Shown one piece after another: positions 60,039 through 64,000 of a stretch of 64,000 nt of DNA. How positions within the stretch are numbered: the stretch's first letter is position 1; each line of letters starts with the position of its first letter. Where the stretch lies: NCBI RefSeq assembly GCF_018446385.1, contig NC_055996.1:132604532-132668531 (forward strand), written 5' to 3'. Both the position numbers and the translations under genes were made by a program. This stretch comes from Zingiber officinale (taxonomy: Eukaryota > Streptophyta > Magnoliopsida > Zingiberales > Zingiberaceae). The notes below the pieces were generated by a model. It worked only from the letters and a program-made list of their open reading frames with translations, searched no databases and was not told the origin of the DNA.

Positions 60039-60449
60039 ATTGTTTAGTCCAGTAGTTATGATTTTCACTGATTAATTATGAATTTTATAAGATTATATTT
60101 GGATATATGTATAGGTAATGTATATAATTATTTTGGATATTTTGTATTTGCCTTTCACTTATCATGCATTTTTGGATATTTTTGATTATGAGTACTTAAT
60201 ATTTGGATAGTTTTGCTTGTATTTTGATTTGAATTTTGGAGATTTTGGCAATTATGATTATGTTTTGTATTGTTTTTTTGATGATTTTATGTTTTGAGTT
60301 TATTATATGTTGTGAGAATGTTGCATGGATTATGATATATGTATGAATTATGTTTGTGTTACCATCTTTTGTGATGGTTTATATTTATATAAAAATTGTA
60401 TATAGGATAAGTGGAAAATAAGAGCATGTTTTTTAATTTTTTTTACTGT

Positions 60450-60970
60450 TTTTTATAGACAGGATCTCAATTTTGTCGATGATTACCGACAGAATACACT
60501 ATTCCGTCAGTAAAATATCGACTAACATAGTAACAGTTGCGATATATTGCCGACGGAACCTGTCATTCTGTCGGCAATCATCGACAGAACCAGAAATTTC
60601 GTCGGTAAATTCCTGACGGAACCTGTCATTCCGTCGGTAACTTTCGACATAAATCCCGATTTTGTTGGGAATTACTGACGGAATAACTAGTTTCGTTGGG
60701 AATCACCGACGGAATGACAAGTTCCGTTAGTGATTTACTGACTGAAGTTTATATATTCAGTCGGTAACTTCCATTACTTGCCATCCACTCCTTGCCGACC
60801 GAAAAAGTGTTCAGTCGTTAAATTTTACTGACGGAATATATTGTTCCGTCGATAATTACTGACTGAATTTCATTTCCATCGGTAAATTGTATTACCGATT
60901 AAATTACTCCCGATATCATAATTAATTTCATCGGTATTTTATCAATAAACCTAAATATCGATAGAATATC
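60450..60970. repeat. Palindromic ACCGACGGAAT block, copy 4
   Basis: The most diverged of the four blocks, but the alternating arms are still visible at 60540-60720. Confidence 0.65.
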
Positions 60971-61239
60971 GATGAAAAATTTAATCATTATTCACTATCA
61001 TTTTTATTGTAGATATCAGGTTAATTTGTTTACAAATTGAGTTAGGAAAAAAAAAGGGAGAGGAGATCCAAGAAAGTGAACTGTTAGTTTAAATTGTTTC
61101 TCAGTGGAGAATGTGCAATGGGCAGTAGATTTCATGCAGAGTATTGACCCATTCAACTTCACCTCCTCTCTTTATGTATATATAACGTGTTTTAAAAATT
61201 AATAAAGAAATTTATTTTTGACCGTTCAGCTGGATAATA

Positions 61240-61680
61240 CTCAACTTGGCTATAAAAGGAGGTCTTGATTAAACACTTCGACAATGAATTCTGACAATCC
61301 TTCTAGTGCTCGCTACTCTAATGACAAATTCACGAAGCCATAACGCTCCTCAGATGACCAAAAGCATGCCTCTCCAAATTCTAAAGTCGTTGGTATAATT
61401 ATTCATAGTGCTTTAATCATATTATCATTGTACTTTATCTCCGTACTTGAATTTTCAAAACTATAGTGATTGTCTAATGAAAGTATTCTCAAGTGCGAGT
61501 TTTGGAATAGGAGTCATCACAAGCTCTGAACCAATTAAATCTTGATGTTTGTGATTGCTTGTTTTTTTCTTTATTTCTGTTGTGCATTTGGTATTTTGCG
61601 AAAATATGAAAACGTCACGAGTGTTATTTATCCTCTCCCTTCCTCTAACACGTCTCGATCCTAAAAAGAGTCTTAGTTGA
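61240..61680 (+). mobile_element. Old Sirevirus-type LTR fragment
   Basis: A TATA box in GGCTATAAAAGGAGG (61250) is followed by ATAGTGATTGTC, GGAATAGGAGTC, CTCTGAACCAA, GTGATTGCTTGTTTTT and CACGAGTGTTATTTATCCTCTCCC, ending near CTCGATCCT. The same blocks occur in that order in the LTR ends at 24170-24375 and 28615-28822. It is strongly diverged, and no partner LTR or internal region is seen. Confidence 0.6.
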
Positions 61681-62480
61681 TGTTGATGGTCTGGTTAAAC
61701 TCATTTTGAATGAGGGATGTAGAAGTAATAAGTTTTAGATTATTTTCTAGGATTTATCTTTCTTCTTAAATCTTAATAACTTAAGTTCTTAGTTAAGTTG
61801 TTTATACTGTCTTACCGGTTCATGGCTTGTGTTGTCTTTTGAACTTATTTTTCAACATGTGGTAATTTATTTTCTAAAAGTGTAAGTCTATGATGTAAGG
61901 ATAATAATAATGCTATCGTGGTATTATTTTATTAGATTAAAACTTTATCTCTTTTCTATTAACTTCAAGGTTACAATATATATTTTCTATTGTTTTTGAA
62001 AATTATTTTAAAAAGTTTAATGCTTATTTGTAATAGGTATTTTAAAGTCCAATTTATTCATTTATATTTGATTTTTTTCAACTGTAGTATGTAAAATCCT
62101 AAGTACTTATGTTATCTGAGTTTTATGTGCTGCAATTAAGTCTTTATTCAATCATCAACATGTATTTCATTTTTTTTTTATAAAAAAAATATATGTAATA
62201 ATAAGAAGATGGATAAAATATGAATAGCTAAGGATATGGAGATGAGGATAAAAATTAAATAGCCAATAAATATAAAAATAAGTATAAGAATGAATATAAT
62301 AAATAAAAATAAATACAGATAATATAAAATCTAATCTAGGTTCTATCTATTGTCATCCCTATTCGGACGGAACTCTACTCTTGATTGAATTTCTTGGAAG
62401 AGTTTTTTTTTTTTTTTTTTCAGCTGTTGGATTCCATCAGAATTTGATCTCGACCGTTGGTATTACAGAATAATCATCGG
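61681..62480. other. AT-rich spacer
   Basis: AT-rich with a run of ~20 T at 62403-62422. No gene recognised. Confidence 0.5.
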
Positions 62481-62675
62481 CCGGGCGTGATTAGGTTTTG
62501 CTCAAATCCAACGTCCGACTAAGGGGCCCCTCCCATGGAGGGCCCACATCTTATGTCCACTTGAGAGGCTCACCGATTCACCCGACGAGTCCGCTTTACC
62601 GCCCTTGAAACTCCGTTGCGTTGCCTCCCTTGTTTTTTACCCACCCGAACATCGCTCTCAACTGCTGCGTCTGCC

Positions 62676-62825
62676 ATGCGCCATTTTTCGCCTTCCTCTC
62701 TTCGACGCCCTGCGCTGCCGCCGAAAGTTCCGATTTCGTCTCCTCGGCTTGCCCATTTTCTCGCCGTTCTCGGTAGATTCCATCGTCGCCCAGCTCTTCT
62801 CCTTGCTGCCGATTTCTCCACCGAG
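62676..62825 (+). CDS. Possible first exon of a gene with an organelle-targeting N-terminus
   Basis: In a GC- and pyrimidine-rich island (62490-62900), an open frame from the ATG at 62676 reads MRHFSPSSLRRPALPPKVPI and on to LLLAADFSTE, ending at a GAG|GTTTGA donor-like junction (62825/62826). The peptide is rich in Arg, Ser, Pro and Leu and nearly lacks acidic residues until its end, as in mitochondrial or plastid presequences. The frame also extends upstream to 62616. I could not find convincing further exons before the window ends. The opposite strand is also open (62570-62941) because of the base composition. Low certainty. Confidence 0.3.
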
Positions 62826-62900
62826 GTTTGATTTCCGATAAATCCCTCTTCGGTTGCCCTGTGTCTGTCGTATTTTCTATCTCTTTCGCACCGCGAGCAA

Positions 62901-64000
62901 TGGGTTATTTTGATCAAAATAAAGATTTGATATACACGCATTGCTTAGGTGAAGAATCAGATGCGCATTTCGATCAAGTTGTTTAAGTGAGGTGATATTT
63001 AATTTGTTTGCGTTTAGGAGTTTTTTTTTTTTTTTTTATTAAAGTTGGGAGATCATAATGTCACCAACTTTCTACTGGATGAATTCAAATAAATATTATT
63101 GTTTTTCACTTGAGGATCTGATTTCACAAAATCCTGCATCCTGGACTTAATATTTTATGTTAATAGTACAACTTTGCATCCTATAACAAACGACCGTGTA
63201 TTTACTTTGGGTTTGGTTGCTAATGGTTGAAACTGTATGATTCCTTTTGTTATTTGGAGGGACTGATTAGACTAATGCTATCAGCAAGAAAACCTATCAA
63301 TAAGGAGATCTTGCATGTGGGAGATTGATACATTGAACCAAAAAGGCACGAGTGGAAGAGGAAGACTTACTGCTGAAAGATTTTTATCACAAAAACCTGA
63401 CTTGCATTGCGTCTGTCAACTTTAACATCTATTTTTCACTTTTCATTTCATGGGTTTTTTTTTTGTTCATTTTTCCTTTGTCAATAGCTTGTTTTCTATT
63501 TGCCTTCTATAGCCACATGTTTGTCTTGGATTTGACATAGTTCTGAGCCTGAGCACTCCTAAAATTGCCAAGAACTCGAACGAAGTGGGTTTAGTACATT
63601 ACAAGTGTAAGCAATTTGCCTGAGGTGAATAGATATGCGACTTGGAGGAATGAGGTAAAATTGGGATGCAGGATATGGTTGAGTTTTTTTGGCTGAATGA
63701 GGTTAGCCTGTCTAAGATGACTGTAGGATTGAAAAGAATTTTGATATCTCCATAATAGTACGATATTATCCACTTTGGGCTTAAACCTTCATGGTTTTGC
63801 TCTTGGGCTCTACCCAAAAGATCTCGTGCCAATGGAGATATCTTTTTCTTATAAACTCATGATCTTTCCCATGTGTTTTCAATGTGAGAGTATGTTTGCA
63901 ACCTTGCAACCCCAACAATCCCCCCCTCAAACAAAGGATCACAGAGTCTCCCTCAAGTATCGAGTCACTCTTGACCTGCTCAGGTCTACCCTCGAACATC
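62901..64000. other. Spacer or intron to window end, with a dispersed repeat at the edge
   Basis: No recognisable exon. The last ~250 bases (63775-64000; CTTGGGCTCTACCCAAAAGATCTCGTGCCAATGG) resemble a dispersed, probably LTR-derived repeat common near plant genes; that recognition is from memory and unverified. Confidence 0.35.

Larger units (their letters stand above)
53816..61050 (+). repeat. Four-copy ~1.85-kb tandem array (small membrane-protein gene plus palindromic block)
   Basis: Units start at the shared AATTTTTG(C/T)TGTTAAAAGG at 53816, 55714, 57566 and 59394 (periods 1898, 1852, 1828). Each contains in order: a CT-rich leader ending GTGCTCAAG; an intron with GTAAAA donor and TTTGCACAG acceptor that includes a GC-rich CACGGCAGCCGTGAG segment; an ATG frame (54255, 56154, 58007, 59836); an AT-rich 3' part; and ~550 bases of alternating ACCGACGGAAT / ATTCCGTCGGT motifs. 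Copies 1 and 2 are closest; copy 4 is most diverged and its right edge (about 61050) is blurred. The last ~200 bases of each unit share ATCACGTGACAATTTT, except in copy 4. Confidence 0.88.

Noticed and set aside
53816-61050. A complete CACTA (En/Spm) transposon
   Set aside because: The palindromic motif fits, but no CACTA/TAGTG termini, 3-bp duplication or transposase was found; kept only as an alternative explanation.
62570-62941. 123-codon minus-strand frame opposite the putative exon
   Set aside because: Arg- and Glu-rich composition from GC-rich antisense; no start context, splice sites or domain.

Overview
The window is nuclear DNA of a flowering plant. It holds two complete intron-containing plant genes with canonical GT-AG junctions, a decayed plant galactinol-sucrose galactosyltransferase gene, an Au-type SINE, Ty1/copia (including Sirevirus-like) and Ty3/gypsy retrotransposons, and long AT-rich spacers. 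A monocot is my guess from the repeat style; the sequence does not prove it. There are no operons, CRISPR arrays, rRNA or functional tRNA genes.

Layout. 1-3200: AT-rich spacer with a 58-bp tandem repeat, a 44-bp micro-palindrome with an 8-bp duplication, and a Mutator-like MITE with a 9-bp duplication. 3207-10990: a raffinose synthase (RFS1/SIP1-like) pseudogene, split by a 4.85-kb copia element (5584-10429) whose gag is itself split by a SINE (6533-6706). 12394-12762: an intact orphan ORF, followed by a nine-unit ~380-bp array (13251-16600) made from a piece of it and organised as a higher-order repeat, then a more distant broken paralog (17281-17945) carrying a second, older copy of the same SINE. 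18590-22314 (minus): a complete four-exon PUB4-type U-box/ARM E3 ligase, 810 codons.

22946-28822: a Sirevirus-like element with a perfect 5-bp duplication, LTRs and a decayed gag but no pol. 28823-33060: a gypsy 5' LTR candidate and decayed gag-protease. 33061-33541: a ~200-bp-arm foldback. 34018-34180 (minus): an inverted fragment of the PP2A first exon found 10 kb downstream, followed by several local tandem duplications. 36275-42798 (minus): a decayed copia element with a gypsy-like solo LTR inside its 3' LTR. 44012-52114: a complete 11-exon PP2A catalytic subunit gene (314 codons) with an Au SINE in intron 2 and a Tourist-like MITE in intron 6.

53816-61050: four tandem ~1.85-kb units. 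Each has a leader intron, a small reading frame for a one-helix membrane protein with an acidic tail (open only in copy 1), and a block of alternating palindromic ACCGACGGAAT/ATTCCGTCGGT motifs. 61240-61680: an old Sirevirus-type LTR piece. 62676-62825: a possible first exon of a gene running out of the window.

The two intact genes are housekeeping regulators (ubiquitin ligation, Ser/Thr dephosphorylation). The rest is a record of nested insertion, tandem amplification and pseudogenisation. The least explained parts are the orphan-gene higher-order repeat and the four-copy small-membrane-protein array.
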